Shown here in pieces: positions 1 through 10,146 of a DNA stretch of 64,000 nucleotides. The translations under genes were made by a program, and so were the position numbers. Source of the stretch: Bacteroidota bacterium (GTDB lineage: Bacteria; Bacteroidota; Bacteroidia; Bacteroidales; CAIXZF01); contig JAKLIX010000011.1 in the NCBI GenBank assembly GCA_022709385.1, positions 62,001 through 126,000 of the forward strand, written 5' to 3'. The notes beneath the pieces were generated by a model. The model ran no database searches and was not told the DNA's origin. It saw only the letters and a list, made by a program, of their open reading frames with translations. Each line of letters starts with the position of its first letter. The stretch's first letter is position 1.

Positions 1-549
1 CTGGTCTTTACCGAAATACCGCCAGGAGGCGGCTGCAAGACCCACTACATTTCCGCCGAATGGAGCATCTGAGGTGTATTTTTTCAGGATGGACTTCTTG
101 GAATAATGGGATTCAAGCCTGAGGGCATAAAAGATTTCGATAAGTTTGTTCGTCCAGGTTCTTTTCCTGTGGCCAAGGGTGAGCCTGGCCAGTTGCATGC
201 TGAGGGTGGAACCACCGCTTACCGTTTTGCCACGGGCGATATTCTGTTTTACGGCCCTCAGCATAGAAAAAGGATTGATACCCGGATGGAAAAAGAAATA
301 CCTGTCCTCAAAGGCCAGCAGTGCCTTACGGAACTTGTCCGGAACACTGTCAGAAGGCGGAAAACGCCATTGACCGTCTGCGGCTGTCCTGGCACCCAGA
401 AGAATTCCATTCCTGTCCTCAAGAATGGTACTAAAGGATCGTTGTACAGGTTTTACGGGAACCAGCCTCAGGATGATTGCTAAGCCGAGGAGGCAGGCAG
501 CGGTCCAAACCACACTTTTTCTGGGTCCTTCCGGGAGATGTATTTTCAT
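1..549 (-). CDS. pbpC: Penicillin-binding protein 1C, N-terminal part (runs off left edge)
   Basis: Bifunctional murein synthase of the PBP1C type; only the first 183 codons are in the window. After a short cytoplasmic start and one N-terminal membrane segment, the transglycosylase (GT51) domain shows its signature motifs in order: EDRYFFFHPG (motif 1 with the catalytic Glu), GGSTLSMQLAR (motif 2), RTWTNKLIE (motif 3) and a later YFGKD segment. The ATG at 549 overlaps the stop of the upstream alpha-2-macroglobulin gene as ATGA, so translation of the two is probably coupled. The pairing of an alpha-2-macroglobulin with PBP1C is known from many Gram-negatives (YfhM-PbpC in E. coli) and is thought to link peptidoglycan repair to protease defence. 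The transpeptidase domain lies outside the window. Confidence 0.93.
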   Translation of the reverse strand, partial: MKIHLPEGPRKSVVWTAACLLGLAIILRLVPVKPVQRSFSTILEDRNGILLGARTAADGQWRFPPSDSVPDKFRKALLAFEDRYFFFHPGINPFSMLRAVKQNIARGKTVSGGSTLSMQLARLTLGHRKRTWTNKLIEIFYALRLESHYSKKSILKKYTSDAPFGGNVVGLAAASWRYFGKDQ

Positions 550-3500
550 TGGGTCAGTACTTCAACCCAACGCCCTGGTAACGATGCGTAAACCCCATTA
601 TCGTACATGGCTTCACACATGGGTCCGGCCATATAAAACCTGCCGGGGAACGAAGCATTCAGCAGGATCACAAATGTCTTCGATGTGCCCGGCCCAAGTT
701 CAAAATGAGTATACACCCTGTCATCCCTGTAGTCCTGGTAATCAGGCAGATCACGCTCATCAACGGCAGCTTGTCCACCCATCCTGGGATTGATGATTTC
801 CCAGCCCGAAGGGAATACGGTAGTGAGTGCCAGGTCTTTCTGATAGCCGGCAAGTCCCTGATAACTTACAGTGAATTCTGCCCTGAAGTCGGTGCCCTGT
901 TTCAGTTTAGTAATGTCAAGCGGATTGCCCTGCTTGTCTTTATAGCGGACCTGCAAACCGAGTTTACTTCCGGTCCGGGTGAATTCTCCTGTCAGGGGTT
1001 GGCCTGAAACCACAACCTGAGCGTAAAGGTTCGCCCTTCCTGTGTTGGTAATTGTTACACGTCCTTTTCCACTTTTTACCGGGAGATCACCCTTCCAAAG
1101 TTTTTTATCTGTTTTAACTTCTGTCTTGCTTTTTCCCTGCGGATTGACCGCAAACTGCATATTTCCGGCAGCCTGTCTGCCTGTTTTACCGATGAATTTG
1201 CCCAGTGCTACCAGTGACCATGCCGTTGCATGGGTATTGAGCCAGGAATCAGTCGCCAGAGTTGCAGCTATTTCCCTTGCCAGCCGGGCACTTTCATTTG
1301 TTTCATTCATCAGGACATAGGTTTCCAGGATCATTGCCTGGTCTCTCAAGGGACTTCCATAGGTTTGCCAGGTATCGGGAGCAGGGGCTGAATGATCGGA
1401 GGCTCTGATAATCAAATTTCTGGCCTGGTCGGAATAGCCTGCCAGGGCGTAAGCGGCGGCAAGCCTGAAACGGGTCGGGGCGTCCAGCGATTTCTGTTCC
1501 CTGAGCCGGTTCATTGAAGGAAGCTGAGGTTGTTTCGCAAGCACCAGGGTGTAGAGACGGTATGCCTGTACAAAATCCCAGGCTGAACCATAGGATTGTG
1601 CATGTTTGTTTCCGGGCATCCACATTCTGGAGGCCTGAACCTGGTATTTGATCCACGCTTGCTTCATCGTGTAAGGAACTGCATATCCATGATTTTCAGC
1701 TTCCAGCATAAAATGTCCCGCAAAATTGCTGATCCAGTCGTTGCACTGGAATGCCCCGGGCCAGCTTGCAAATCCTCCTGATGGCAGTTGGTAAGTCCTG
1801 AGTTTCTGTATGCATGTGTTCACATGATCAGCAATCCTGGCCAGATTTCCCTGGTTAAGCTCACTGATATCAGCCAGGAAAAGCTGAGGAAATGCGGCTG
1901 AAGTGATCTGTTCAAGGCACCCGTAGGGATATTCGATCAACCAGGCCAGTCTTTTGTCGAAATCAGGCGGGAAAAGCGTTGACACTTCAAGTGTTGCCGA
2001 TGATGTTCCTGCCAGGCCGAAAAAATCATGTTCATTGATCCAGCTTTCTCCCGGTTTGAGGATGTGATCCCAGGAGATTCGCTGCACGGGATTGGGATTT
2101 CTTATTTCCATTTCCACTTCGGAAGAGGCTTTTTCGTTCCCAGATTCGGCATGGAGTTGAATTTTACCTGTACCAACAGCTTCCTTAACGAGCAGTTCGA
2201 AATACACTACCTGGTCGCCTTCTCCGCTGAAATTCAGATTGATCGTATTTCTTCCTTTAATGGTGAATAATGGATTGGTTGTGATGTTCAGTTTTACATT
2301 TCTAATCTGTTTTTCCAGCGCGAAGACAGTAACGGGCAGTTTGACGGTTTCTCCGGGGCAGAGGACACGGGGAAGGCTTGGCAGCACCATCAGCGGTTTG
2401 CGTACCGGGATGCGCTTGTCGGCTGAACCAAAAGCTCCCTGACTTCCGGCGATCACCATCACCCTGACTGATCCCACATAATTCGGGATCTTCACCTGAT
2501 GTGTGCCGGTTTTACCTTTTGCAAGCCGGAAAGGACCGAGAAAAGTGACCACGGGTTTAAAACGGTTCGCTTTTTTAGGGTTGTGGATTTGCTGGTCCCT
2601 GTCACCTCCAATGGCGAAGGCCTGGCCAAACTTTCCGCCATAAGCGCCGATTACCAGGTTGTACATATCCCAGGTTTTTACTCCGAGAGCTTCGCGGGCG
2701 TAGAAATGCGACCATGGATCAGGGGTTTTGAACCTGGTCAGGTCCAGCAAACCTTCATCCACAATGGCCAGGGTATAGGTCATGGCTTTACCCTGCTTTT
2801 CTCCCACAGTGATGCGTGTTGTTTCATCGGGCCGGATCACTTCCGCAGCCTGGATGATTGGCGACAACCTGGTGGCAGGATCTGTTACCAGCAGGGGTAT
2901 CACTCCGTACATTCTTACCGGATTGTCATTTATTGTCTGTGCATGGGGCTGAACCAGGCTCACATGAACATATACATTGGGAGACATTTTATCGGTCATT
3001 CTGATTTTGACAACCGTTTCTTTGTCTTTGGTTTTCACCCACCATGCATCCAGTATCCCGGAACCGGTTTCGATACTCACCAGTGCCCTTCCGCCTGAGG
3101 TGCCCGGAATTGTCAGCACAGCCTCTTCCCCCGCTTGATATTCGTTTTTGTCGCTCGAAAAGTTGAGTATGCTGGCCGACTCTGCCTGCTGTTTTCTGTC
3201 CCTGCTGCGCCAGTAAGGCCAGTCTATGTAAACGGATTGCCCTGCAGCATGCCCTCCTTCCGGATCCCTTACACTGACCAGATATCGTCCCCATTCAGGA
3301 TAATTGATGCGGAAACGGAAGCTTCCTTTTCCATTGGCAAGTGTCAGGGTATTTTTGTATACCGGCAAATTTTCCATGTCTCCCTCATAGCTGGCCAGAT
3401 CATTGTCGGAGGCATTCCACCACCATCTCCATTTGACTTTATGTACGGTGACTTCCAGTTTTTCAGCCCTGACTAGATTTCCTCCAGCATTGCATGCCAC

Positions 3501-6119
3501 CACTTCCACAGTGATGTCCTTATCGGTTTGAAGCATTCCGCTTTCTTTATCCCCTGGCGGAACTTTCAGTCCAACATAGGTTTTATAAGTGGAGACAGGC
3601 ATGGTAAAATAATCCTGACTGGCATCCCCGCCCTCTTCGAATGCCCTGACTGTAATTGCAGCCTGAAGCATCCCCGGCGCACTGTTCCCGATGCTTATCT
3701 GTTTTGTAAATGTGGCTTTCCCTTCCTGGTCAACTTTTCCATCGAAAAGGAGGTGTTCCTCAGTCCAGAATTTTTTCAGCGGATCATCGAACACAAAGTT
3801 CCTATATGCAGGGAAAACAGTTTTTGTTGCTGAAAAAGAGGCTGTTACTAAACCTCTGAGGCCGGATGCCCTTGCGCCTGTCAGCCAATGCAGTTGTAAA
3901 GCGGCATGCACAGGTTGATGGATATCGAGGACCTTTTCGCTGAAATCAAGGTTGATTTTCAAGCGGTTTGGCTTCACGGTCTCTATTTTAATATTTTTCG
4001 AAAAGGTAGCGCCTCCTACCCTGACGGTTGCGGTCCAGTTCCCGGTCGGCACATTGTCTGCAGTGGGAACGGTAAAGCGGTAGAAACCGTCGACCTGTTT
4101 GTTCTCGAGCAGTTTATTTCTTGTCTTTCCCTGGGAATCCATGATTTCAAGAATCACCGGATGTTTATCCGGCAGGGTTTTCAATTCATCTTCGAGAATG
4201 AAAGCCAGGAACAAGGTATCGCCAGGACGCCATACGCCACGTTCTCCATAAATAAAGCCTTTCAGGCCCTTTTGTTTTTCTGCTCCGCTGACATCGAACT
4301 GACTGAGCGAGAGGGAAGATCCATTGTCAAGACGAAGATAAGCTCTTTGCCTGTTTTTTCTGGCGATCAGCAGAAAAGGCTTTTGACTTGCCTTGAAGCG
4401 GGCCAACCCATCTGCATTGGTTTTTCCGGAGCCCACAAGTTGCCGCTGGTAATTGAAAACTTCAACTTCAACATCTCCGACGCTTTCGGTTGTAATCAAG
4501 TCAGACACCGCGACGGTCCAGTTGTTCTGTTCATCTGCTTTGGCGATAATTCCAAGGTCGGAAGCAAGAATATTCCTCGATACGAAGCGTTCCTGGTTGT
4601 AATATGATACATGGCATGGATTATCACGCTGATCCCAGCGATAGCCTTCAGGGTAGTAGTCATAGTAATACCATTCGGCATCCTGGTAATACCTGTCTTC
4701 GGCTTCCATGGCCTCACTGTAATCAGTAACTTCTGCCATCTCAGCATCATGATCCTGCTGATCGCAGGGATAGAGTGAATATTCTTTGCGGAAGCTGATG
4801 ATGACATGGTAAATGGCGCCCGGATCAGGATCGATCAGCGGTTTTAAGTCCAAAAAGTGGGTATGCCATGCAACAGGATCGCTGCCTGCTTCTGTCAGAA
4901 GGTTCACCTGTTCCCGGTGGACAGGTCTTCCCACTCTTTTAAGTTCATTTTCTTCAGGCATATCGTTCACCTGCAGGAATTGGGCTACATTGTCCCCGTA
5001 TATTTTAATGATCCTCACATCCACTTTGGACAGGCCGATGGCTTCAAAGGGAAGAATAAGACCGGATGAAGCGGGCAAAATCACTCCGGATCCGATGAGT
5101 CTGACGGCGGGTTTTCCTTCATCAAATGATATTTCGGCAGAGAATGGTTTATCAAGTGTTTTCCCCTCTGTATTTCGTATGCTGTTTTCCACGTACAGGG
5201 TTGCCTTGCTTCCGTACCTGTTTTTAGGATAAACCCGGATAACATTCCCCGAGGTGATCAAAGCGGGATTGTACCATTGGTTGAAGCGTATCAGCCCTTT
5301 CAGTACCTGCATGGGATCGGGAGGGTCTGAAAAGCTGATGCCGATACAGGGTTCATCATCATTGATGATCCTGTAACCCAATACGGTAAACTCACCAAGA
5401 GCAGGCACCACGATGTTTCTTTCTCCCTGAAGATCAACCTGTATCGGATTGCCATTCCACGAAAGCTTTATTTCATTCCTGTTTTCACCTCTGGGGATAC
5501 TGTCGAGAAAGAAGCGATGGGTTTTCCCGCCGGTTTCGTGATTCCAGTCAATGCGAAGGGTTTTCTTATGGATTCTGGCTGTCAGAATCTGTTCCACATC
5601 GGGGGGATCCGCCACATCGGCTGTTCTCAGGATGCCCTCGAGCCTGTATATGGCTTTATTCCCGTTTTCCGGAATCAGGAGTTCTTCCGTTTCCACTGAA
5701 AAGGATTGTGCAATTACCTGGAACTGAAATGTGAAAGTGCGGTATTTTTCCGGCACATCAATAAGTTTGTACAGACAGAAATCTGCCAGGTAAGCCCTGC
5801 CTTCCTCCAGGGGCTTGTCAGGTTTAAACTCAAGTGTTCTTGTATCCGACCAGTATAATTTACCAGGGATATCTGGTTTAAAACGGAATATTTTTTCTTT
5901 GACTTCAGACCCATTGATGACGGCCCCTGCATAATCCTGCGCAAGCCTGATCCTGACGCTTGATTCCTTGGAAACCGAGCCGCTGGTGAAAGCAGCGATG
6001 TAAGGTGCGAATCCGATATCGACAAGCGGCAGCGGCGTTTTTGAAGGTTTCTGGCATGCCGTAAGGAATACGGCAAGGCACAGCACCGCCTTCAGCGGTT
6101 TTTTGAAGAGACTCAGCAT
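546..6119 (-). CDS. Bacterial alpha-2-macroglobulin family lipoprotein
   Basis: Large (1857 aa) periplasmic protease-trap protein of the YfhM/ECAM type. The N-terminus is a lipoprotein signal (hydrophobic stretch then LTAC with Cys22). The protein continues as macroglobulin-like beta domains. The thioester motif GCLEQ is intact, with Cys1401 and Gln1404 in the context YPYGCLEQ, so the protein should form the internal thioester that covalently captures attacking proteases; the alpha-helical thioester domain follows (ADHVNTCIQKLRTYQLPSGGF). A low-complexity Tyr/Asp/Glu-rich stretch (about residues 460-500) is unusual and may be an insertion. It lies 42 bases after the amidohydrolase gene and overlaps pbpC by four bases, as third gene of a four-gene minus-strand run. 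Confidence 0.95.
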   Translation of the reverse strand: MLSLFKKPLKAVLCLAVFLTACQKPSKTPLPLVDIGFAPYIAAFTSGSVSKESSVRIRLAQDYAGAVINGSEVKEKIFRFKPDIPGKLYWSDTRTLEFKPDKPLEEGRAYLADFCLYKLIDVPEKYRTFTFQFQVIAQSFSVETEELLIPENGNKAIYRLEGILRTADVADPPDVEQILTARIHKKTLRIDWNHETGGKTHRFFLDSIPRGENRNEIKLSWNGNPIQVDLQGERNIVVPALGEFTVLGYRIINDDEPCIGISFSDPPDPMQVLKGLIRFNQWYNPALITSGNVIRVYPKNRYGSKATLYVENSIRNTEGKTLDKPFSAEISFDEGKPAVRLIGSGVILPASSGLILPFEAIGLSKVDVRIIKIYGDNVAQFLQVNDMPEENELKRVGRPVHREQVNLLTEAGSDPVAWHTHFLDLKPLIDPDPGAIYHVIISFRKEYSLYPCDQQDHDAEMAEVTDYSEAMEAEDRYYQDAEWYYYDYYPEGYRWDQRDNPCHVSYYNQERFVSRNILASDLGIIAKADEQNNWTVAVSDLITTESVGDVEVEVFNYQRQLVGSGKTNADGLARFKASQKPFLLIARKNRQRAYLRLDNGSSLSLSQFDVSGAEKQKGLKGFIYGERGVWRPGDTLFLAFILEDELKTLPDKHPVILEIMDSQGKTRNKLLENKQVDGFYRFTVPTADNVPTGNWTATVRVGGATFSKNIKIETVKPNRLKINLDFSEKVLDIHQPVHAALQLHWLTGARASGLRGLVTASFSATKTVFPAYRNFVFDDPLKKFWTEEHLLFDGKVDQEGKATFTKQISIGNSAPGMLQAAITVRAFEEGGDASQDYFTMPVSTYKTYVGLKVPPGDKESGMLQTDKDITVEVVACNAGGNLVRAEKLEVTVHKVKWRWWWNASDNDLASYEGDMENLPVYKNTLTLANGKGSFRFRINYPEWGRYLVSVRDPEGGHAAGQSVYIDWPYWRSRDRKQQAESASILNFSSDKNEYQAGEEAVLTIPGTSGGRALVSIETGSGILDAWWVKTKDKETVVKIRMTDKMSPNVYVHVSLVQPHAQTINDNPVRMYGVIPLLVTDPATRLSPIIQAAEVIRPDETTRITVGEKQGKAMTYTLAIVDEGLLDLTRFKTPDPWSHFYAREALGVKTWDMYNLVIGAYGGKFGQAFAIGGDRDQQIHNPKKANRFKPVVTFLGPFRLAKGKTGTHQVKIPNYVGSVRVMVIAGSQGAFGSADKRIPVRKPLMVLPSLPRVLCPGETVKLPVTVFALEKQIRNVKLNITTNPLFTIKGRNTINLNFSGEGDQVVYFELLVKEAVGTGKIQLHAESGNEKASSEVEMEIRNPNPVQRISWDHILKPGESWINEHDFFGLAGTSSATLEVSTLFPPDFDKRLAWLIEYPYGCLEQITSAAFPQLFLADISELNQGNLARIADHVNTCIQKLRTYQLPSGGFASWPGAFQCNDWISNFAGHFMLEAENHGYAVPYTMKQAWIKYQVQASRMWMPGNKHAQSYGSAWDFVQAYRLYTLVLAKQPQLPSMNRLREQKSLDAPTRFRLAAAYALAGYSDQARNLIIRASDHSAPAPDTWQTYGSPLRDQAMILETYVLMNETNESARLAREIAATLATDSWLNTHATAWSLVALGKFIGKTGRQAAGNMQFAVNPQGKSKTEVKTDKKLWKGDLPVKSGKGRVTITNTGRANLYAQVVVSGQPLTGEFTRTGSKLGLQVRYKDKQGNPLDITKLKQGTDFRAEFTVSYQGLAGYQKDLALTTVFPSGWEIINPRMGGQAAVDERDLPDYQDYRDDRVYTHFELGPGTSKTFVILLNASFPGRFYMAGPMCEAMYDNGVYASLPGRWVEVLTQ

Positions 6120-6161
6120 AAAAAGGACGTTTGTGGGTTAAACGCTAATGTGAAGGGAGAA

Positions 6162-7814
6162 CTATCTGGTGAGGGAAAATACACATTTTCCGCCAAGGTA
6201 GGTTGCCTTGACTTTTAATACCGGAATGTGTGGCAACGGTTCCGTGAGAAGGTCCTCTTCCATGATCACAAAATCTGCGCGTTTTCCTTTTTCAAGACTG
6301 CCTTTGATATCATCCTCGAAGCAGGCTTTTGCTGCCCAGATGGTTATTGACTGCAAGGCTTGCTGACGGGAAAATGCCTGATCGATCTGGAATCCTTCAG
6401 CCGGGTAACCGTTTGCATCGCGACGGCTGAAAGCAGCGTAGAAAGTCAGCAGGGGGTTGATCTGTTCGATGGGGAAATCTGTGCCATTTGGAAGCCATCC
6501 GTTCTGTTGCAGCAGTTTTCTGTAGGCATAAGCGTTTTTAATTCGTTCGCTGCCAAGGCGTTGTTCAGCCCAGTGCATATCCGAAGTGGCATGGGTGGAC
6601 TGTATGGAAGGAATGATGTTGTATTTGCCGAAAAGTTCAAAATCGGCTTCATCTACACATTGTGCATGTTCGATTCTCCATCGTTTCTCGTTTCCGGGTT
6701 TCAGAAATGCTTTGTAAACACCCAGTACCATGCGGACTGCAGAATCACCTATGCAATGGGTACACACCTGGTATCCGTTATCATAAGCCTGTTTACAAAT
6801 GTCACGAAGCTTTTCAGGCGGGGTAACGATAATTCCAAAGTGTCCCGGCTGATCTTCATAGGCTTGTAACAGGCAGGCTCCCCTGGAACCGAGGGCACCG
6901 TCTGCATACATCTTCACTGCTCTCACCAGCAGGGATTGGGTCTTCAAAATCTTCCTGTTTTTCATAAACAGAAGGTTATCTTCCGAAGCTTCAAGCATCG
7001 CATACATCTGCATTCGAAGCACGTTGTCCTGTTGCAGGCTGTCGATCAACTTGATCTTCCATTGCTCAAGACCGGCATCCGCCACTGTGGTCAGTCCATA
7101 TGAAAAACATTCCTGTTCGGCATCCAGCAGGCATTTTACGAGAAATTCCCTGTCTGCCACAGGAATGGCAGCCTTAAAAAGATCGGCAGTTTCTTCGAGG
7201 AAGATCCCCGTAAAGGAAGCGTTTTTGTAAAGAGCCTGGTCGGGTCTTTCAATGTTGTCTTCACGTAATCCGAGGGCACGGATGGCAGCAGTATTTGCCA
7301 GTACGGCATGTCCGTCGATGCGGATCAGCACTACCGGTTTGTCAGGAAAGGCAGCATCGACCATGTCCTTTGAAGGGAATTGCTTTTCTTTCCATTTATT
7401 CTGGTCCCATCCCCTGCCACAAAGCCATGCAGGGGAAGAAAGGCTGTCGTGGCTTTTTAGTAATTGCAACATCTCAGCGGGAGAACCTGCTTCCCTGAGG
7501 TCCGCCATCGTCTTGATAGTCGTTGCATACCCGAAAAAGTGGCAATGGGCATCGTAGAAACCGGGATAGACGAAATCTCCCTGCAGGTCGAGTACCTGCT
7601 CAGCACTGAAATGCTGCAGAATATGCTGATCGGTACCTGTAGCAAGAATCATTCCGTCTCTCACGGCCATTGCACTCGCAAGACTGAGCTGTGCATCCAC
7701 GGTGTGGATGTTACCGTTCAACAGAATCAGGTCTGCCTGTTTTTTCATTGGTCTGCAGGATAAAAATATCAGTCCGAGCAGTAAAAAGCCAAGGATAGGT
7801 TTTGTCGGGTACAT
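6162..7814 (-). CDS. YtcJ-like amidohydrolase lipoprotein
   Basis: Metal-dependent amidohydrolase of the YtcJ/Amidohydro_3 family, 550 aa from the ATG at 7814. An upstream ATG at 7886 would add 24 residues, but that extension overlaps the end of the preceding peptidase gene and sits before an obvious lipoprotein signal (MYPTKPILGFLLLGLIFLSC), so 7814 is preferred. Visible family features are the metal-binding DAHCHFFG (HxH), an HCIGDSAV segment, RIEHAQ, and NGTDFPIE near the C-terminus with the conserved Asp. The substrate cannot be told from sequence; relatives hydrolyse cyclic amides, formamides or N-acyl compounds. It lies between a dipeptidyl peptidase and an alpha-2-macroglobulin, all lipoproteins, which suggests envelope peptide or amide turnover. 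Confidence 0.85.
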   Translation of the reverse strand: MYPTKPILGFLLLGLIFLSCRPMKKQADLILLNGNIHTVDAQLSLASAMAVRDGMILATGTDQHILQHFSAEQVLDLQGDFVYPGFYDAHCHFFGYATTIKTMADLREAGSPAEMLQLLKSHDSLSSPAWLCGRGWDQNKWKEKQFPSKDMVDAAFPDKPVVLIRIDGHAVLANTAAIRALGLREDNIERPDQALYKNASFTGIFLEETADLFKAAIPVADREFLVKCLLDAEQECFSYGLTTVADAGLEQWKIKLIDSLQQDNVLRMQMYAMLEASEDNLLFMKNRKILKTQSLLVRAVKMYADGALGSRGACLLQAYEDQPGHFGIIVTPPEKLRDICKQAYDNGYQVCTHCIGDSAVRMVLGVYKAFLKPGNEKRWRIEHAQCVDEADFELFGKYNIIPSIQSTHATSDMHWAEQRLGSERIKNAYAYRKLLQQNGWLPNGTDFPIEQINPLLTFYAAFSRRDANGYPAEGFQIDQAFSRQQALQSITIWAAKACFEDDIKGSLEKGKRADFVIMEEDLLTEPLPHIPVLKVKATYLGGKCVFSLTR

Positions 7815-7842
7815 AGGCCGGTATTGATATAGCAGAACAGAT

Positions 7843-9885
7843 TCAATGCCTGACAGGCAGGAAGGAATATTTCGCGGAATACTCAAGCATCTGGCCTGTA
7901 TAATCTCCGGGATATTGAAGCAGGATGTCCGTAATTTCCTCTCCCTTCATTACAGGGGTGAGGACAGGGTTAACAAAACCACCATAGGGAGCAATGTGAA
8001 GTTTGCCGAAACGGTCTTTAACTTCCTTATGAAGTGCCGGATCGATCTTTACGGCATATTTTTCCACGAGGGTTTTGCCGGCTTCATAGTCTCCTTCAGA
8101 CTTGATACGCTGGATTTCTTTCAACAGGCGGCCAAAGAGCCCACGGAGTTTCTGGTAATCATTGATCACGAAATAGGTTTTTCCGTCCCTCACTTTTTTC
8201 TCTATCACCTTTTCGTCGCTTCCCTGCTCAAATGCCCATGCAGCTATCAGTGCACGATTCCGCATATGAGCCTGTTCGATATTTTTTCCGATCTCAATTC
8301 TTGTAAGCTGTGTCATCAGGCCGTTACGGATATAGGCATTGTATTCGGCATGAGCTGCTTCTTCATTCGGCATGATTCCCAGTTCGATCAGTTTTGGATC
8401 GATGATATAGTACAGGGCAAACAGGTCGGCCCTTGTTTCTTCCAATACTGACTGGTAGTTTTTCAGCGCGCCGGAACTGACACCGGCCAATAATTGCCCG
8501 GATCCGTGACCAAGGCATTCATGCAGATCGGTGGTGATACTTCCTGCCTGATAACCATATTTCTCGGCCAGTTTTCTTTCATCTTCAGAGTAACAGAATT
8601 CTTCCAGAAATCCGTTGCCGATGGCAGCCTGGTCGTAAGCATAGGTGATGTTGTCCATGGTAACCGATTTGGAACCGTGAACCTTACGGATCCAGTCGGC
8701 ATTGGGCAGGTTGATCCCGATCGGTGTGGCCGGATAACAATCGCCTCCAAGCTGGGCAGTTGTAATCACTTTGGCGGAAACGCCCTTCACTTCTTTCTTC
8801 TTATGCCTCGGATCGGTTGGTGCATGGTCCTCAAACCACTGTGCATTCCGGCTGATGATCTCGGTACGCCGGGTTGCTTCCAGGTTTTTAAAATTAACGA
8901 CTGCTTCCCATGTAGCCTTAAACCCCAGCGGATCCTCATAATCCTCAATGAATCCGTTTACATAATCAACCCTGGAATCCAGGTCATTCACCCAGTTCAC
9001 ATTGTAGTCGTCCCAGGTTTTCAGGCTTCCCGTGCGGTAATAATCCACCAGGAGCTCCAGTCCCTTTTTCTGCTGATCGTTTTCAGCCACCGTCATGGCT
9101 TTTTCCAACCAGAAGACGATCTGGCTGATAGCCTGGCCATATAAGCCATCTGCCTTATATACCAGTTCTGTGGTTTTTCCATCCGATTTAACCAGTTTTG
9201 AATTCAATCCGTATGAGACCGGGGCCGTGTCACCGGGAACCTTCACAGCCGCATAGTAAGCTTCCACTTCTTGCTGGTTAAGGCCTTCATAAAAATTGAC
9301 GGCAGAGGTCAATACCAGATCCTGTGATGGATCCAGATTCACCTTCTTTGCATCCAATAAAGGATCAAACATCAGGGGCGTGATCATGGCTGCAAAGGCT
9401 TCCGCAGTCTCCCCATCTTTAAGCGGAAATCCCTTAATATCACTATTTTGTATTAACTGATTGAAGTATTCCTTTGAGAATTCCGGCATGATCTTCTCTG
9501 ATGCATAATGGTGGTGAATTCCGTTGGAAAACCAAACTCTCTTGAGGTAAACAACAAATTGTTTCCACTCCCCTGTTTCCTTGTCCCCCTTGTAAGTCTG
9601 ATAGATATTCTCCAGCGTCTTCCTGATCATCAGGTTATGTTTGTAATTCTGATCGTAGATGATGTCGCGCCCGCAAAGGGCAGCCTGGCTGAGGTAATAC
9701 AACAGTTTTTTCTGATCCAGGCTGAGACTGTCAAAACCCGGAACCTGGTATTGCATGATTTTCAGATCCGCGAATTGTTCCAGAAGGAATTGAAAGGTTT
9801 CCTGCTCGCTTTTTTTCTCACCTGGTTTGCAGGAAAAGATCAATCCTGCCAAGATCACAAGCGTCATTTTCAGTGTGGTTTTCAT
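7843..9885 (-). CDS. Dipeptidyl peptidase III (M49) lipoprotein
   Basis: Zinc dipeptidyl peptidase of family M49, 680 aa, removing dipeptides from peptide N-termini. The family's zinc motif HExxGH appears as HECLGH at residues 455-460, the variant known from Bacteroides enzymes, followed by EETRADLFALYY which carries the third zinc ligand Glu. The N-terminus is a lipoprotein signal ending FSC. It is the first gene of the minus-strand run with the amidohydrolase (28 bases downstream), alpha-2-macroglobulin and pbpC. A -7 box at 10013-10020 could drive the operon. Confidence 0.93.
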   Translation of the reverse strand: MKTTLKMTLVILAGLIFSCKPGEKKSEQETFQFLLEQFADLKIMQYQVPGFDSLSLDQKKLLYYLSQAALCGRDIIYDQNYKHNLMIRKTLENIYQTYKGDKETGEWKQFVVYLKRVWFSNGIHHHYASEKIMPEFSKEYFNQLIQNSDIKGFPLKDGETAEAFAAMITPLMFDPLLDAKKVNLDPSQDLVLTSAVNFYEGLNQQEVEAYYAAVKVPGDTAPVSYGLNSKLVKSDGKTTELVYKADGLYGQAISQIVFWLEKAMTVAENDQQKKGLELLVDYYRTGSLKTWDDYNVNWVNDLDSRVDYVNGFIEDYEDPLGFKATWEAVVNFKNLEATRRTEIISRNAQWFEDHAPTDPRHKKKEVKGVSAKVITTAQLGGDCYPATPIGINLPNADWIRKVHGSKSVTMDNITYAYDQAAIGNGFLEEFCYSEDERKLAEKYGYQAGSITTDLHECLGHGSGQLLAGVSSGALKNYQSVLEETRADLFALYYIIDPKLIELGIMPNEEAAHAEYNAYIRNGLMTQLTRIEIGKNIEQAHMRNRALIAAWAFEQGSDEKVIEKKVRDGKTYFVINDYQKLRGLFGRLLKEIQRIKSEGDYEAGKTLVEKYAVKIDPALHKEVKDRFGKLHIAPYGGFVNPVLTPVMKGEEITDILLQYPGDYTGQMLEYSAKYSFLPVRH

Positions 9886-9929
9886 ATATTAATAATTTAT
9901 ATTTAAATAGTCACCTGCCTCCCGGCAGA

Positions 9930-9944
9930 CATGGATTATCCATG
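9930..9944. repeat. Short perfect palindrome in leader of the peptidase operon
   Basis: CATGGAT and ATCCATG face each other around one central T, between the predicted -7 box (10013-10020) and the start codon of the dipeptidyl peptidase gene. It could be an operator half-site pair or a chance palindrome; nothing else supports a function. Confidence 0.25.
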
Positions 9945-10012
9945 ACAATCAATCTCGTTTGGTTTAGCAGTGCCCGGTTAGATATTTTAGGATTAAAATT
10001 TAATCAGTCTGA

Positions 10013-10020
10013 CAAAAATA
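10013..10020 (-). promoter_or_regulatory. -7 box upstream of dipeptidyl peptidase III operon
   Basis: TATTTTTG on the minus strand matches the Bacteroidota -7 consensus TAnnTTTG. No convincing -33 element lies 19 bases upstream. It would give a leader of roughly 115 bases. Confidence 0.4.
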
Positions 10021-10050
10021 AAGAATGATTTTTGAAAAAGCATACTGAAT

Positions 10051-10073
10051 CGGTAAAGCTGACCGGCTTACCG
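10051..10073 (-). terminator. Candidate terminator hairpin after secreted protease gene
   Basis: An imperfect hairpin of about eight pairs (CGGTAAGC against GCTTTACCG with one bulged A) lies about 75 bases after the stop of the protease gene. A T-rich stretch follows only after several bases, so it is a weak candidate. Confidence 0.3.
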
Positions 10074-10146
10074 ACCAAATCGACAAAGGGCAGATGCGGG
10101 CTGGCATGAGGCTTGCCGCGAAGAATACGCAGGTCAGGAAATTGCT

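Noticed and set aside
2499..3098. 199-codon plus-strand frame inside the alpha-2-macroglobulin gene
   Set aside because: It is antisense to an intact, well conserved gene.
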